Assembly: GCA_001692895.1 (NCBI GenBank)
Contig: KV748187.1
Location: forward strand, 1,871,715 to 1,935,714
Reading direction: 5' to 3'
DNA length: 64,000 bases
Source: Cenococcum geophilum 1.58
Lineage: Eukaryota > Ascomycota > Dothideomycetes > Gloniales > Gloniaceae
Position numbers and translations under genes: made by a program. Below, piece after piece: positions 23,128 through 35,534 of this stretch. Under the pieces are notes generated by a model. It did no database searches, was not told the origin of the DNA, and saw only the letters and a list, made by a program, of their open reading frames with translations. Each line of letters begins with the position of its first letter. Position 1 is the stretch's first letter.

Positions 23128-23279
23128 TATTTAACGGTCCACGCCTAGCCTTAGTTGTCCTACTAATTAGCTATAATATAATTGCCAATCCTCTTAAGGC
23201 TATTTGTAGTTTTAGGGGTTATAATATTATTCCAATTAAGTTATAGTAGCGTAAATAGTTAAGCTAGAAGGGGGGGGGG

Positions 23280-24660
23280 AAGTAGAGAGTATTTATTAAT
23301 AATAATTAATAGATTAAATAGTATAATTTCTATCTCTTTAAAGCTGGTAATAATAGTAAAGCGCTTAAAGTTGTTTATTTAAACTCTATAAATTGCGCTA
23401 AGGAATTCTATCTTATTAAACTTGGTATAGCCTATTATATAGGCTATAAGAACCACCTAACTATACTAATATTTATATAGCTAGAAGTATATAACGTTAG
23501 GAGGCTAATATAGCTGCGTAGTATAAGGAAGTATAGAAACGATAAAAACCTTCCTATAACCGACTACTGGTACTATACTAAAACGTTATTTATCTTATCT
23601 ACGTACTACCTTGTTTTAGTTACCTAGACCCCTTACTTCCTATTACCCAATACCTTCCTCATATATTTATACCACTTAATTTCCATAGATTTACAATAAA
23701 GTCGTTTGTTTAATACCCACATACTGTAAAGCTTACACTTCCTATCGTTATAATATTTAATAATCTCGCGTATACTGTATATAGTATAGCTATTAGGGAT
23801 AAGTAGCCACCATAGACCTTTCTATCGCTTTATTAACTATATATTAAAGTATTTAACCTATTTAAATACTAGTTAATTATTTATATATGCTAATTTATTA
23901 ACCTTTACTAAATAGTTATTAGGAATAAGCGATTAGGTATACTAGCGTATTTAGTATATCTTTCCTTTTAGGACTAGAAGCGGTGGTATAATATTACCGT
24001 CTATATAAATATACTCTCTAAATATACAGCTCCTACGAGTTATTATTATACTAGACTTAATATATCCTCTTATTACCTCTATAATAACCTTCTCCTTCTT
24101 TCCTATACCTAGCTATATACCTATTTTGTTATAATTATAGGTATCGCGTACTTTAATATTTTAAACCTCTATTGTCTTCTTTAGGCTAGTAAACTAACTT
24201 ATTAATATAATACGGTTTTTTACTACCTTTTAAGCAAGCTTCCTTAGGTTATTTATTTAATAGATAAATTATCGGTAGTCCTATAGGAATTATAGTAACT
24301 AAGATTTACCATAGGTTTATAGAGGCGCGTCTACTTTTTAACACTCGCGTTAAGATAGGATACTATTATACTTATTTTCTAGCATTTATTAGTAGTTTTA
24401 AGACATAAAGCGATATTACGGTCTAGTTAGAAGACAAGGCTGGCCTTCTCTAAGATAGTAAGGAGCCTATTAGGTACTAGCCGGTCTATTTGTAATATAA
24501 TACTATAGAAATAGGCTTAAACGCGTAAAGGCTTTGCGCTAGATTTAATAGCTATAGTGTGTTAATTTATATAGAAACTGGTATTATACGCGTATATAGC
24601 TTTCTAAACTTTAACTTCCTTATAAGTATAAGTAGAAAGTATAGTTATAGTGGAAAAATC
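23280..24660 (-). mobile_element. pogo/Fot1-like (Tc1-mariner) DDE transposon remnant
   Basis: The minus strand encodes pieces of a CENP-B/DDE_1-type transposase: DGNIIPPLLVLKGK (about 23960-24005) and, beyond an inserted solo LTR, VFIVSILPYTTQL with a following PPNV (about 23480-23550). The latter matches the family's 'LPPHTTHLLQPLDV' region. Stop codons at RIP-type sites break the frame. A run of G near 23270 and a run of C near 24725 may mark the ends, but I could not define clean TIRs. Confidence 0.65.
23555..23737 (-). mobile_element. Solo LTR, family S1, RIP-mutated copy, TSD CTTCC
   Basis: Minus-strand copy of the 15080-15294 LTR (TGTAAGCTTTACAG ... GTCGGTTATA), flanked by exact CTTCC duplications (23550-23554 and 23738-23742). 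The terminal CA has become TA and many internal CpA are TpA. It splits the pogo-like transposase. Confidence 0.88.
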
Positions 24661-24754
24661 AAGTAAATTGTATAATATTATGGTGCTGGTACGCTTAAAC
24701 CTATAGTGTGCTTAAGCTGGCGACCCCCCTATAGGGGGAGGAGAAAGCACTGAG

Positions 24755-25166
24755 TATAGACTTAGATAAGGGACTAAATTAGGCAGTGAATAGGATAAAT
24801 AATAATAATATCTATAGTATAAAAAATATTTAATTAATATATTTTACTACTTAACTATAAGTATTACTTATTTGCTGCCTTAAAAATATACTAAATTATA
24901 TAAAAATAGCATTGCGAGATTTTAATATTAATTATTATACATTTATATAGTACTTACTTAAAAATTTTTATTAAAATTTTAAAGTAACGGAGCTGGCTAT
25001 TATTAAGTTCGTTATAAAAACATTAAGTTTTAACTCTTAAATTTAGGCAAGTTAATATTTTTTAAGAATTACTTATTTAAGAATTTTTAAAATTTAATAG
25101 GGGTTTAAAATATTATTATTACCAATTCTATTTATTGCCTAATTCGGTCCCTTTTCTAAGTCTATA
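24755..25166. repeat. Inverted pair of ATT-tailed ends, about 55-bp arms
   Basis: 24755-24812 and 25111-25166 are inverted copies (TAGACTTAGATAAGGGACTA against GGTCCCTTTTCTAAGTCTA), each with (ATA/ATT)n on its inner side. These resemble the 3' ends of the LINEs in this window, placed tail to tail. An alternative is a 0.4-kb TIR element. Confidence 0.55.
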
Positions 25167-25999
25167 TAGGCTTCTACCTTCTATTTATAGGAAAAATCCC
25201 TTATAAGGAAAAAACCTCGGTATAACCTTTTAGCTAGTCTTGCGTGCCCTACTATTACCTAGTTTATTTACCTTTATAGTATATCTACCTTTTATACTAT
25301 ACTTCTAAGGTATCTTAGAAGGTCTATATAACGGCGCTATCGCACATTACTTACCAAATTCTACTATATTCTGCTAACCTACAATTAGCTCGCCTAGAGC
25401 TAGCACCTTAGCAGCTTGCCCTATATATTTGTTTACATCGGTCCTAATAACCCGCCTTTTTCCTTCTCCTTAGCTTAGTATCTTCGTAATATAGCATTCT
25501 ATAAGCTTTGGTTTAGAGGCATTTATACAAGCCGTAATATTATACTAAGCTCACCCTATACTACCTAAAAAGGCCTTAATAATATCCCACTCTAAAGGAA
25601 AGAAACTTTGTCTATAATAACGCGTTAACGCGCTATACTTAGACACTAAAATAACTCTATACTACCTGGGAAGGCCTTAATAATATGCCACTTTATTAGC
25701 TAGATAGGACTAGACCTATACCCCTAGAATTAAAACTAAAGCGTATAATACCACCTAAAGTAAGCTTATTTAAGAGAGCTGCCTCTACCTAAGAGATCCA
25801 ATTAGGATTAGAAATTAAAGATAATAATAATGTTATAGACGTACGTAAGTAGATTTGTGCCCTTACTGCTAGCTAGAAAGCCAATTGTCTTAAAGTAAGA
25901 AATATATAAGAGACCCTATAGAAGATCCTAAAAAGCCTCGCGGCCCTATAAAATAGCCTAGCTTCCCCTTTTTAAAGCCCTAGCTAACTTATTTACTCT
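25167..25999. repeat. Unassigned RIP-mutated repeat DNA
   Basis: Transposon-derived AT-rich sequence without a recognisable domain. It may be the LTR and leader of the gypsy element that follows. Confidence 0.35.
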
Positions 26000-28760
26000 A
26001 TTAAATATAATATGCTAGGGAGTACGGATATAATAACAAAGTAATTAAAGTTTGTTAAGCTCCCTAACCCCTAACCCCTATTTAATAAGATAAACTCTAC
26101 CTTTAAGAATTAGAAGATTTAAGTATAAGGAAAACTCCGTATTAACTATAACTATTTCCCCTTTAAAGAAGCTAAGATACTTTACCTCTTTAGTTAAACT
26201 ATAGGAGATGCCTAACGTTACCTTTAAGCCAAATTTAAGGATAACCCCCTGTCCGCTTTACATCTATTAGTAAGATACTATAGTATTTAACCGCTATATA
26301 TATAAACCTAAACAAAGCCTAGGATACGCGTTATAACTATAATGGCTTAATAATAAAGTTAAACTAATCCTTTACTAAGTTCTAGACTTAATTCTTATAC
26401 CTAGCGGGTAAAGGTTAGGTTCTCCTTAAGAACTATTATTTAGACCATTATAATAAGCTAACGGTTTAACTATAAAAGAAGATCGCGGTAGCTTTAGACG
26501 ACCTATTAACCTACTAAAGACTTATAGCCTAATATTTATTACTAGACTTAGAACTAAAGCAAATTAATACCTATTCTAATTAATAAAAAGGGCCCGTAAT
26601 AGTTAAAACTTATTAACTATACCTATAGGAGCTAGAGTAGAAAGATAAGCTATAACGGCTCTTGCACTAAAAGCGGTTATATCTATATACTAGTAAGCCT
26701 CGCCCGACTAGCAACGTACTATACTATTAACTAGTACTCGTCGTAATACCCTAATTAACCCTACCTTATCTATATACTACAACTATAAAAAGGAGGATTA
26801 CTTTACCTTATCTTGTCTAGAGCTAAAGGATATAGGCAATATTAAGGAAATAGAGGAAGGAGAAACGTCTAACAAGTTAGGAAAAGAAAAACCCTAGGGA
26901 AAGACTCCCTCTTAGAGTACCCTATTAATCTTAATAAGACTAATCTTAATTAGTTAATAGGTGGAAAGCATTTTATAGTTCTATATATAGTATCTTAAAA
27001 TAGATATAGAGTTAATATAACCGCCCTTATTAATACTAGAGTAAATAGCTTTACCTTTATAAATACTGCCTATATAAATAATGTTGCTAAGTTTCTAAAT
27101 ATAAAAGCTACCTAACTAGAGAAGCCTATTTAGGTAAAAGGCTATAACGGCTAAGCCGGTCGGCCAGTTACCCATATTTTAAAGTTATATATTACTCTTA
27201 ATAAATAACGCTAATATAGTATCCCTTTTTATATCCTAGACCTAGGGTCTTATAATATAATCCTTAGCCGAAAATAGATGTCCTATTTTAATATTTGGCT
27301 AAATATATAATAAAGATAATTTGTCTAGCCAGAGGATAGACTAAAGGTACCTTTCTTTATTAGGGAAATCTAAACTAACTATAAGATACTAGCTGTAAAG
27401 TCTAACCCTACCTATTAGTAGGACGTCCAGGCCCATAACATAGCCTTTGCCTAAAAAGACGCCTACTATAAAGCTAAAAAGAAATATATACTAATAAAGA
27501 TACTCTCCTAAAGTGCTATATTTAAAGAGAACTCTATATATATTAGCGGGATAAATAGTAATATAGACGACGTCTAAATCGCGTAGATTTAACTAGTATA
27601 GAAAAGAATATATTAATAGAATATAAGGAATAACCTTTAAAAGATACGATAGAAGATAAAAGGGGTAATAATAACGCTAGTACCCTAAAAGCCCCTAAGG
27701 TTACGTACGCCCCTATTAGTATATAACCCCCCTATAGTAAATATCGCTATAATTAGCGCTATAGTGTTCTACTTTAATATATACCGAAAGGATAATAAGG
27801 TCTTTAAAATAAGCTTATATAAAATTAACTAAATTATTAATAATAGAGAAGAAGAGCTAGTTAAGGAAACCAATAAGAAACTAGTTAAACGCCTTCTCCT
27901 TATTATCTATACAAACTATAAGGATATATTTTTAAAAGCGGCTTTAAATAAGTTACCCCCTTACTAGATATATAATTATAAGATTTAATTAGAAGCCAAT
28001 AACTTACTAGGCTATAGCCCCTTTACTAATAATTAATAGACAAGCTAAAAGTAATAAAGTAGTACTTAATTAATAACCTGGATAAAGGGTTTATTAAGCT
28101 AAGTTAAGCCCCTTTTACTTCCTCTATCTTATTTATAAAAAGCTTAGTAGAGGCCTTAATTTTTATATTAACTCTTAAAAGCTAAACGCTATTACCTAAA
28201 AGGATTAGTATTCTATTCCTTTAATTAATAAAACCCTTATACGTTTAAGCCGGGTAAAGATCTTTACTAAACTTAATATCCGCTAAGCTTTCTATTAAAT
28301 TAGAATAAACCCTATATCTAAAGATTTAATAATATTCTATACCTATTATAGTTCCTATAAATATAAAGTTTTTTAGACTAATAAACGGACCGGCTACGTA
28401 CTAAAGGTATATAAATAACGTTCTCTTTAATTACCTTAATAAATTCTACACGGTATACCTAGACGACATTCTTATATACTTAGACAACGAACTTAAGTAT
28501 TAAGTTTATATTAAAAAGGTCCTAGAAAGGCTACGGAACGTAGGCTTATAAGTTACTATTAAGAAATATAAGTTTAGAGTAAAACGTATAAAATACCTTA
28601 GGTTTATTATAACTATAAAAGGAATTAAGGTTGACCCTAAAAAGGTAGAGATAATTTATAACTAGAAGCCCTCTTATATAGTACTTTATAACTATAAAGA
28701 AGCTTATACCTTAATAAGCCAGATAAGTAAAGGAGCTTACGCGATATAATTTTAAAATTA
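26000..28760 (+). mobile_element. Ty3/gypsy retrotransposon remnant: gag, protease, reverse transcriptase
   Basis: In order: a gag zinc-knuckle reading YYNYKKEDYFTLSC (about 26775-26820, both first Cys lost by G-to-A). Then an aspartic protease whose DTGAN active site reads NTRVN (about 27030-27060), followed by ILDLGSYNIIL. Then a gypsy RT with YLDDILIYLDN (about 28455-28490, aspartates kept) and the downstream KKYKFRVKRIKYL block. RNase H and integrase are missing, so it is truncated near 28760. Many RIP-type stops. Confidence 0.75.
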
Positions 28761-29300
28761 AATATAAGCTAGGGGAAAGCAACCCTACTATTACAGTGCT
28801 GTAATAAAGTAGACTAAATAACTACGTTATAATATAAAGAGGAGAAGAAGGTAGAAAGGGGGTATTATATATAAATAGTAGTGCTAGCCGCTAAGGCACT
28901 AGTGGTGGGCTAGCTAATAGTAGGAAATAGTACAAGATAGTATAAAACAGTATGCGTTAGGTTAGTGCCGTAATAGTACTCCTCTCCTCTAGATAGTTTA
29001 GTCCCTAAACTAAATAGATAACTTTAAAATAGGCAGTTATAGGATTGCCTGTTTTTTATCGCAAAGATATTAGTTCTGCTTACCGCCCTTAACTAAGCTA
29101 ATGGCAATTTTCTATACCGGGCATAGAAAATCCTAATTAGTTAGTTTAATAAGTAAGGTCGGTAAAACTCTATACCGCTACTTAAATTAATCTATATAGC
29201 GTTTCTTAACAAGGATCTAGCTAATTAGACAACTTTAATTACTAGTTAAAGTTTTATAACATCTTAACCACTATAAATTTTAATACGGTGGTTAACTATA
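28761..29300. repeat. LTR-like segment between two gypsy remnants
   Basis: Non-coding AT-rich repeat. It contains the direct repeat AAGGATCTAGCTAATTAGAC (about 29211), which recurs near 36735, and the 56-bp palindrome listed separately. Probably a 3' LTR or 3' UTR of the minus-strand gypsy. Confidence 0.45.
29091..29146. repeat. 56-bp palindromic repeat, copy 1 of 3
   Basis: Near-perfect fold-back AACTAAGCTAATGGC...GATTTTCTATGCC type. Homologous copies lie at 36636-36692 (inverted) and 52436-52494. Copies 1 and 2 share about 40 bp of further flank. Probably the ends of a miniature element. Confidence 0.6.
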
Positions 29301-29946
29301 ACCTTAGTATAGCTTTTCCTTATCTTATACCCAGTTTGGGGGTTTTAGCTTTTTAGGGTGTTACTTATAAAAGCGCTATACAGCTTATTTATAACCTTTT
29401 AGGTCTTCTTTTAGCTACTGGGTTATATTCTTATAATATTTCTATTTAATCTTATAAGTTAGGCCTTGGGGGTCTTTATTATATACATTAAGGATTTTCT
29501 TAAACTCCTATTTGTCTTCTATATTACCATTATTATCTCTCTTTACTACTCGTCCTTATATATTGCGGCGCTCTATAATATTAATATTTACTTAACTAGG
29601 GATCTTTTTAGCAGCCTAGAGGCGGACCTTAAATATATAAAAGGATTTATTTACTTAAATATAGTCTAGGAGGTCTACTATAACTACTCCTTAGTATACT
29701 ATAAGTATAGGGTACGGGCCGTCCTATTTCTTCTTAGGTCTATTTATCTTTATATTTTTTAAGTTAACTATAACTATATCGCCTTTATAGAATAACGCGC
29801 TCTCGTCCTTATAGGTATTAGTATTATCTTTATAGCGTTACTATAAAATCCAGGCTAGGGCCTTAAGCTATATTAATATCCGCTTAAAGCGGTTAGCTAT
29901 AAAGTCTGCGCGGAAGAACTTCTTCTTTACTTATACTAATAGTATT

Positions 29947-30167
29947 TGTCGGTATCACCCGGGGGGGTACTGCAATTGCAATATAAGGTAACTGGTTCTT
30001 GGTTTATTCGTGTCTTTTTCTTATCTCCCAAAAGAGAAAGAAAGGGGTAGTAAAGGTCGGGCTATCTATCGGGCCGTAGGTAGTCAGGTGACCTACGCTA
30101 CGCTATGCGGCCCCTGCCGCATACGCTCTGCGCGTAATATAATTTACAACCTCTACTTATACAGACA
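29947..30167. mobile_element. Solo LTR, family S2, 221 bp, TSD GTATT
   Basis: Begins TGTCGGTATCACCC, ends TATACAGACA, and is flanked by exact GTATT duplications (29942-29946 and 30168-30172). CpA/TpG are retained although it sits in a RIP-mutated gypsy integrase region. No full-length relative was seen in this window. Confidence 0.85.
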
Positions 30168-32929
30168 GTATTAGTAGGTAGGGGCCAGTAGGCTTAATTC
30201 TAAGGCGAGGGTTAAAGCTATAGTTTGCAAAAAATGGGGAGATGCCTATACTCTTATTAATTTAGTTATTTATAGCAAACTTAGTAAGCGGTAGATAGTT
30301 AACCTAGTTATCCTATATAAAGCTAATAAAAGTATAGAGGTACTTATTTACGGTAGCGTTAATAATTTTAGTTTAGCCGTCCGTTTCTAGGTACCAGGCT
30401 AAGCTTAGTCTTAATATTGTCTTAAGGCGTTTACTTAATTATCGCTAAAAGTTACTAATAAATTATATACTATAATTAGAGATAATTATGCTTAGTACAC
30501 TATAGAGCTTATATACGTTGTTAATAAAGCTATTAATTAGCTCTTTTATTAAGAGTCATGTTACTAGAACAAGGTATTATATTTTAGTTAGGCGGTCTAT
30601 AATAATAAGGATATATTTATATACCTTACTATAGCGTTAGTATACTAGTAGCGTTATAATATAGTTAATTAAAATATTAGTCTATAGGCGAGCGGGTAGT
30701 TTTAGTAGCTTTAAAAAACCAGGCGGGGCAGAACGGGGGTTTTTAGTGCGAAAGTATAGGGTATAGTCTTTAACGAAGGTAGCTATAAATTAGGAGATTT
30801 CTAGCCACTAGTATATTTAGTTTAAAAGGTTAAGGGTCTTAACCTAGCTAGGGTAACTAGTAGGGCCGCTACTATAAAAGTAATAGATAACTTCTAGGTA
30901 AAGATTTAGGGTATTAAAGACAAAAAGATGTTAACGGAAGTAGATCTATCCGTCAATAATACTATATTTTAACTTATTACAACAGAGTAATTTCCTAATC
31001 TTCCTTAGCTATTAGCGAGACTTTTAATTATATAGGGCCGCTACTATATCTCTTATAAGTTTATTCTTTTAGTATTTTAACTAAATTAACTTATCTAGTA
31101 ACTTTTTAGCTATTTTAGGGTCTAGAGCGGCTATAAACTCCGCGTTATTAAAGTTATAGGACTTATATAGTAATTCTTCTAAAATTATAGAGTTAACTTT
31201 CTAGGGCGGTATTACGACTTAGGCTTAGTAGCGGAGGCGTTTATTATTAGTATTCTTAGGCCCTATTCCTAGTAGCTAGCTTAGGGCATTAGGGAGCGTA
31301 GCTTTACTACTAGGTCTATATATAATTATAAAGTTAAACTATAGAAGGAACTCTGCCTACCAGACTTAGCACTAATTTAGCTACTTAGTAGTTATAAACG
31401 TCTATAAGTTCTCATAGTCGGTAATGATTTTAAACAGCTCCTTAGTCCCTTATAGCTTAGGATACTATTCCTTTAAAGCCTTAATAATAGCTAAGAGTTC
31501 TTTATTATAGATTTTATAGTTATACTTTAGCATAAAGTGCTTTACGGAGAAGAATGCGACCGGTTTTAATTTACTGTTATTATTATATTAGGAAAGGACT
31601 CCGCTAAAACCCTAATTTAATATATCTATCTCTACTACTATTTTCTTTATATAGTTATAGTATACTAGTACTAGTGCTAAGGTAAAGGCTCCCTTAAGGG
31701 CCTTAAACGATTTGGCTTATTCTAGTCCCTATAGCCATCCAGTATCCTTTTTTAGGAGTTTTATTATAGGTATAGTAACGGCAGAGTAGCCTTAGATAAA
31801 TTATTAGTAGAAGTTTATAAAGCTAAGAAATTGTTATAGTTCTTTAATTAATGTTAAGTCCTTCTATTCCTATAAGGCCTATACCTTTTTAGAGTCTATA
31901 GTTATACTATTAGTTAAGATAATTAAGCTAAGGTATTTTATTTTTATAGAGTAAAACTTAGACTTATTAATATTAATTTAAAGTCCAGCATTACCGAGTC
32001 TTTAGATAACTTTATTTATATACTTAGTATACTTAGCGCATGTTTTAGAAAAGATAAGAACGTTATTAAGGTAGGCAGTGTAGTAGTTATTAAGGGCGTT
32101 ATATAAAATATAATTAATATAGTTTTAAAACATAGCGGGTACGTTATAGAGGCTAAATAATATAACTAGTATTTTATAGAGTCCGAACTAGGTAATAAAT
32201 GCTATAAGCTACTTATAGCCCTTTATAATCCAGATTTGGTTAAACGCAGTAATTATATTAAGTTTAGTAAAGTACTTAGTATTATAAAGTGCGTTAAGTG
32301 TCTTATGGATTAGTAGTAGTAGGTACCAATTCTTAATAGTAACTATATTTAAGCCTTAGTAGTTATAATAAATTTATATACTACCGCCGGGCTTAGTAGT
32401 AAGGAGGAGTAGTATAGTAGCTAGTAAAGTTAATTTATGGATAAAACCCTTATCTAGCATCTTATTAATCCATTTCTTTATATACCTAAGTTTAGTAGGT
32501 AAAAGTGGTCTATTTTTATAGTACGGGGCTTAGTTTCTAAGGATGATCTTAATTTTATAGTTCTATGGTTAGTAAGGGGGCAGCTTATCTATATTCTTAA
32601 GAAGGAAGTACTTAATATATTTATAAAACTCCTTTAATAGGCGTTATAGAATATCTTCGCGGGTTAATTCTGGTTTGCCTTTTAGGAATTTTTTAATATT
32701 AGTATTAACTATTTTCTAGCGTAAAAGCTTAGGCTTAGTTTTTAGATTTGTTTTAAGAAAGTTATAAAAATAGGGAGGTAGCACTTTACGGGCTTTCTTT
32801 ATTATATAGTTGCCTTCTACGTTAGGAAAAAATTTACTAGCATTTTTACAGCATTTGGCAGCATTTGGCGGCTAAATGCGCATTCTGCGTACTATAACGT
32901 GTAGTATATAGTATTAACTAAGGTGCGGC

Positions 32930-33118
32930 ATACTACTGTATTTAATAATGCAGTGCGGTATATTACTATATTTAATAATATAGTGCGGCATACTGCTATA
33001 TACTACTGCATTTAATAATATAGTGCGGTATACTGCTATATTTAACAATATAGTGTAGTATACTGCTATATTTAATAATACAGTGCGGTATACTGCTGTA
33101 TTTAATAATATAGTGCAG
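32930..33118. repeat. Minisatellite, about 30-bp unit
   Basis: Units of GTGCGGTATACTGCTATATT followed by TAATAATATA, repeated about six times with small changes. A related array with a unit near GCGCATTTAGTATATAATGC follows to about 33235. The minus-strand open frame here is a product of the period being divisible by three. Confidence 0.8.
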
Positions 33119-33344
33119 CTAATTACGCATTTTGCACTTAATGCGCAATTAATATATAATGCCCTCCTTGCGCATTTAGTATATAATGCCCTCCTTATAC
33201 ATTCTATATATAATACCCTTCTCACGCATTCTATATATCTTGCTTAATTTAAGCAATAAATAAGTATTACTCTTCCTACGCAGTTAGTGCAAAATAAATT
33301 ATATTATTTTAGATAATTTAATATAATATAGCGACGGTTCTTTT

Positions 33345-33490
33345 CTACCTGCCTACCTACTAACCTACCTACCTGCCTGCCTACCTGCCTGCCTGCCTGC
33401 CTGCCTACCTACCTACCTACCTGTCTATCTGTCTGTCTATACCTACCCGTCTATGCCTACCTATCTGTGCCTACCTGTCTGTGCCTACCT
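33345..33490. repeat. CCTG/CCTA tetranucleotide microsatellite
   Basis: Long run of CCTA, CCTG and TCTG tetramers. A second array of the same motif lies in the island at 60.7 and 61.1 kb. Confidence 0.9.
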
Positions 33491-33570
33491 ATCTATGTCA
33501 CCTCGATTCGATCGATCGATCGAATCGTTTATTGTATTCGCTGGCTGGTCGTTCGAACGGTTGTCGTGTG

Positions 33571-33830
33571 GCTCTGGCGACGGTCGTGTGGCGATGGCGA
33601 CGGTCGTCTAGCTCTGGCGACGGTCATCTGGCTCCGGCGACGGTCGTCTAGCTCTGGCGACGTCGTCCAGCTCTGACGACGGTCATCTGGCTCTGACGAC
33701 GGTCGTCTGGCTCTGACGACGATCGTCCAGCTCTGGCGACGGTCATCTGGCTCCGGCGACGGTCGTCTAGCTCTGACGACGGTCGTCTGGCTCTGATGGT
33801 CGTCTAGCTCGGCGACGGTCGTCTGCTGGC
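33571..33830. repeat. Minisatellite, about 20-bp unit, about 13 copies
   Basis: Unit GCTCTGGCGACGGTCGTCTG with variants. Preceded by a GATCGATC-rich stretch and GGCTGGTCGTTCGAACGG. The same order of motifs recurs at 60.95-61.4 kb. Confidence 0.88.
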
Positions 33831-33969
33831 TGTCGTTTCTGGTGTCTTCCTAGGTAGGGAGGATATAAGGAAGGGTAAAAAATGAGGTGGCTACCTAGGT
33901 GTATATAGGGGTATACTTGGCAGAGGCACGTGTAGAGGCTATCGGGAATATCGGGGACCCGATGCGGAG

Positions 33970-34680
33970 CTTCGTGTAGAGCCTCCGTACGCAGAGCTTC
34001 GTGTAGAGCCTCCGTACGCAGAGCTTCGCGCAGAGCCTTGTGCAGAGCCTCTGTACGCAGAGCTTTATATAGAGCCTTGTGTAGAGCTTCGTGCAGAGCT
34101 TCGCCGTAGAGCTTCGTGTAGAGCTTCGTGTAGAGCTTCGTGTAGAGCTTTGTGTAGAGCTTCGTGTAGAGCTTCGTGTAGAGCTTCGTGTAAGGCTTCG
34201 TGTAGAGCTTTGTGTAGAGCTTCGTGTAGAGCTTCGTGTAGAGCTTCGTGTAGAGCTTCGTGTAGAGCTTTGTGTAGAGCTTCGTGTAGAGCTTCGTGTA
34301 GAGCTTCGTGTAGAGCTTCGTGTAGAGCTTTGTGTAGAGCTTCGTGCAGAGCTTCGTATAGAGCTTCGTGTAGAGCTTCGTGCAGAGCTTCGTATAGAGC
34401 TTCGTATAGAGCTTCGTATAGAGCTTCGTGCAGAGCTTCGTATAGAGCTTCGTATAGAGCTTCGTGCAGAGCTTTATATAGAGCTTCGTATAGAGCTTCG
34501 TGCAGAGCTTTATATAGAGCTTCGTGTAGAGCTTCGTGCAGAGCTTTATGTAGAGCTTTGTATAGAGCTTTGTGCAGAGCTTCGTGTAGAGCTTCGTGCA
34601 GAGCTTCGTGCAGAACTTTGTACAGAACTTCGTGTAGAACTTCGTGTAGAGCTTTATGCAGAGCTTTATACGGAGCCTCT
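33970..34680. repeat. Minisatellite, 12-bp unit, roughly 59 copies
   Basis: Unit GAGCTTCGTGTA with variants GCA/ATA at the end. Because 12 is a multiple of three, two plus-strand frames stay open (34091-34687 and 34150-34731) and would give VELR and CRAS four-residue repeats. I treat neither as a gene. Confidence 0.93.
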
Positions 34681-34683
34681 ATA

Positions 34684-34895
34684 TTAGGAAAAAATTTACT
34701 AGCATTTAATTTTACTTTTCTGCCATTTTAGCATTTTCTAGTATTTAGCAGCTAAATACTAATACTTAATTATAAATACAGCATTTAGCGGCTAAATGCT
34801 AGTACTTAGTAATAAATGCTATATTTATCTGCTAAATGCTAGAAAATGCTAAAATGGCAAAAAAGTAAAATTAGATGCTGGTAAATTTTTTCCTA
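34684..34895. repeat. Palindromic element inside the 2-kb element's right end
   Basis: Left arm TTAGGAAAAAATTTACTAGC... and right arm ...GGTAAATTTTTTCCTA match as inverted copies over about 57 bases, around an AT-rich core with further CTAAATGCT palindromes. Its left flank (ATAT) does not match its right flank (ACGT), so it is part of the larger element rather than a separate insertion. Confidence 0.65.
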
Positions 34896-35534
34896 ACGTA
34901 CTAGCTAGCAGAAAGACCTTTTTAATAGGTTTAGTACTTCTATTAGGCCTATAGGCAGCTCTTTAAGTAGCTATTAATGCTTTTCTTATTTAACTAGTTT
35001 TACTAGCTTTGCTATATAAATCCTTATTACTATTACGTCTTTTTATTTATAGAACTAGGTGAAATTAATAGTATAAGCGTATCTAATATTATCTAGATTA
35101 GGGCGTATCTAGTTCTCCAGTGTTATAGCTAGGCTAGTATAGCTTAGTTAGCTTAAGGGGGGGGAAATAAAGTAGCGGCCCTATATAGTACGCGCGGGAA
35201 ATAGGCATAAGGTTAGGCGTTATAGTGGCGCGGTTTCTATTATACGAGTCTTAGTAGTTTTATAGCCAGTCCTTACTATAACGCGAGCTATAGTATGCGT
35301 ATATAGTATATAGCTTAGTTTTAAGTATTGGGCTAGGCGGCTAGGGTTTAAATAGTATCTAGGTTAAGGTTAGATTCTTAGTAGTAGCGGCATAAAGTGG
35401 ACCTTTTTCCTTAGTCTTAGTAGGGCTAGCTAGCTTGTCGTTTTAGTCTTAAGTACTAGGGTAGTCTAGTCTTCTACTATCTTATTACTTTATAGCTATA
35501 TAGGCTCCTCTTTATTAGGAATATCTTTATAACA

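Larger units (their letters stand above)
32823..34895. mobile_element. 2,073-bp non-autonomous TIR element loaded with tandem repeats, TSD ACGT
   Basis: Ends TAGGAAAAAATTTACTAGCAT (left) and the inverted ATGCTGGTAAATTTTTTCCTA (right), flanked by ACGT on both sides (32819-32822 and 34896-34899). Removing the element plus one ACGT rejoins the gypsy reading frame across the site. Inside there is no gene, only tandem arrays (30-bp, CCTG/CCTA, 20-bp and 12-bp units) and, at the right end, an internal second copy of the terminus making a 210-bp palindrome. Mostly not RIP-mutated. Class unknown; TIRs and a 4-bp TSD suggest a DNA transposon derivative. Confidence 0.8.
29300..35530 (-). mobile_element. 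Ty3/gypsy retrotransposon, minus strand, interrupted twice
   Basis: Reading from the right: degraded gag (about 35500-34900), reverse transcriptase (about 34900-31700, with TAYLNNVLIFSK at about 32085-32050, in which YLDD has become YLNN), then RNase H and integrase, ending in a GPY/F-like module (GDIVIVNLKNIKINRPKKK, about 29810-29750). Insertions: a 2,073-bp element (32823-34895) and a solo LTR (29947-30167). Its right (5') end is cut by the inverted arms at 35535-36510. RIP-type stops throughout. Confidence 0.75.

Noticed and set aside
32914..33225. Minus-strand 103-codon frame with repeated LLNIAVYxTI peptides
   Set aside because: Product of the 30-bp minisatellite period; not gene-like.
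33345..34680. CRISPR-like array
   Set aside because: Units are contiguous tandem repeats without unique spacers, and the organism is a fungus.
34091..34731. Two long overlapping plus-strand frames encoding VELR and CRAS repeats (198 and 193 codons)
   Set aside because: Both arise from a 12-bp tandem array whose period is a multiple of three. No start context, no unique sequence, and they lie inside a mobile element.
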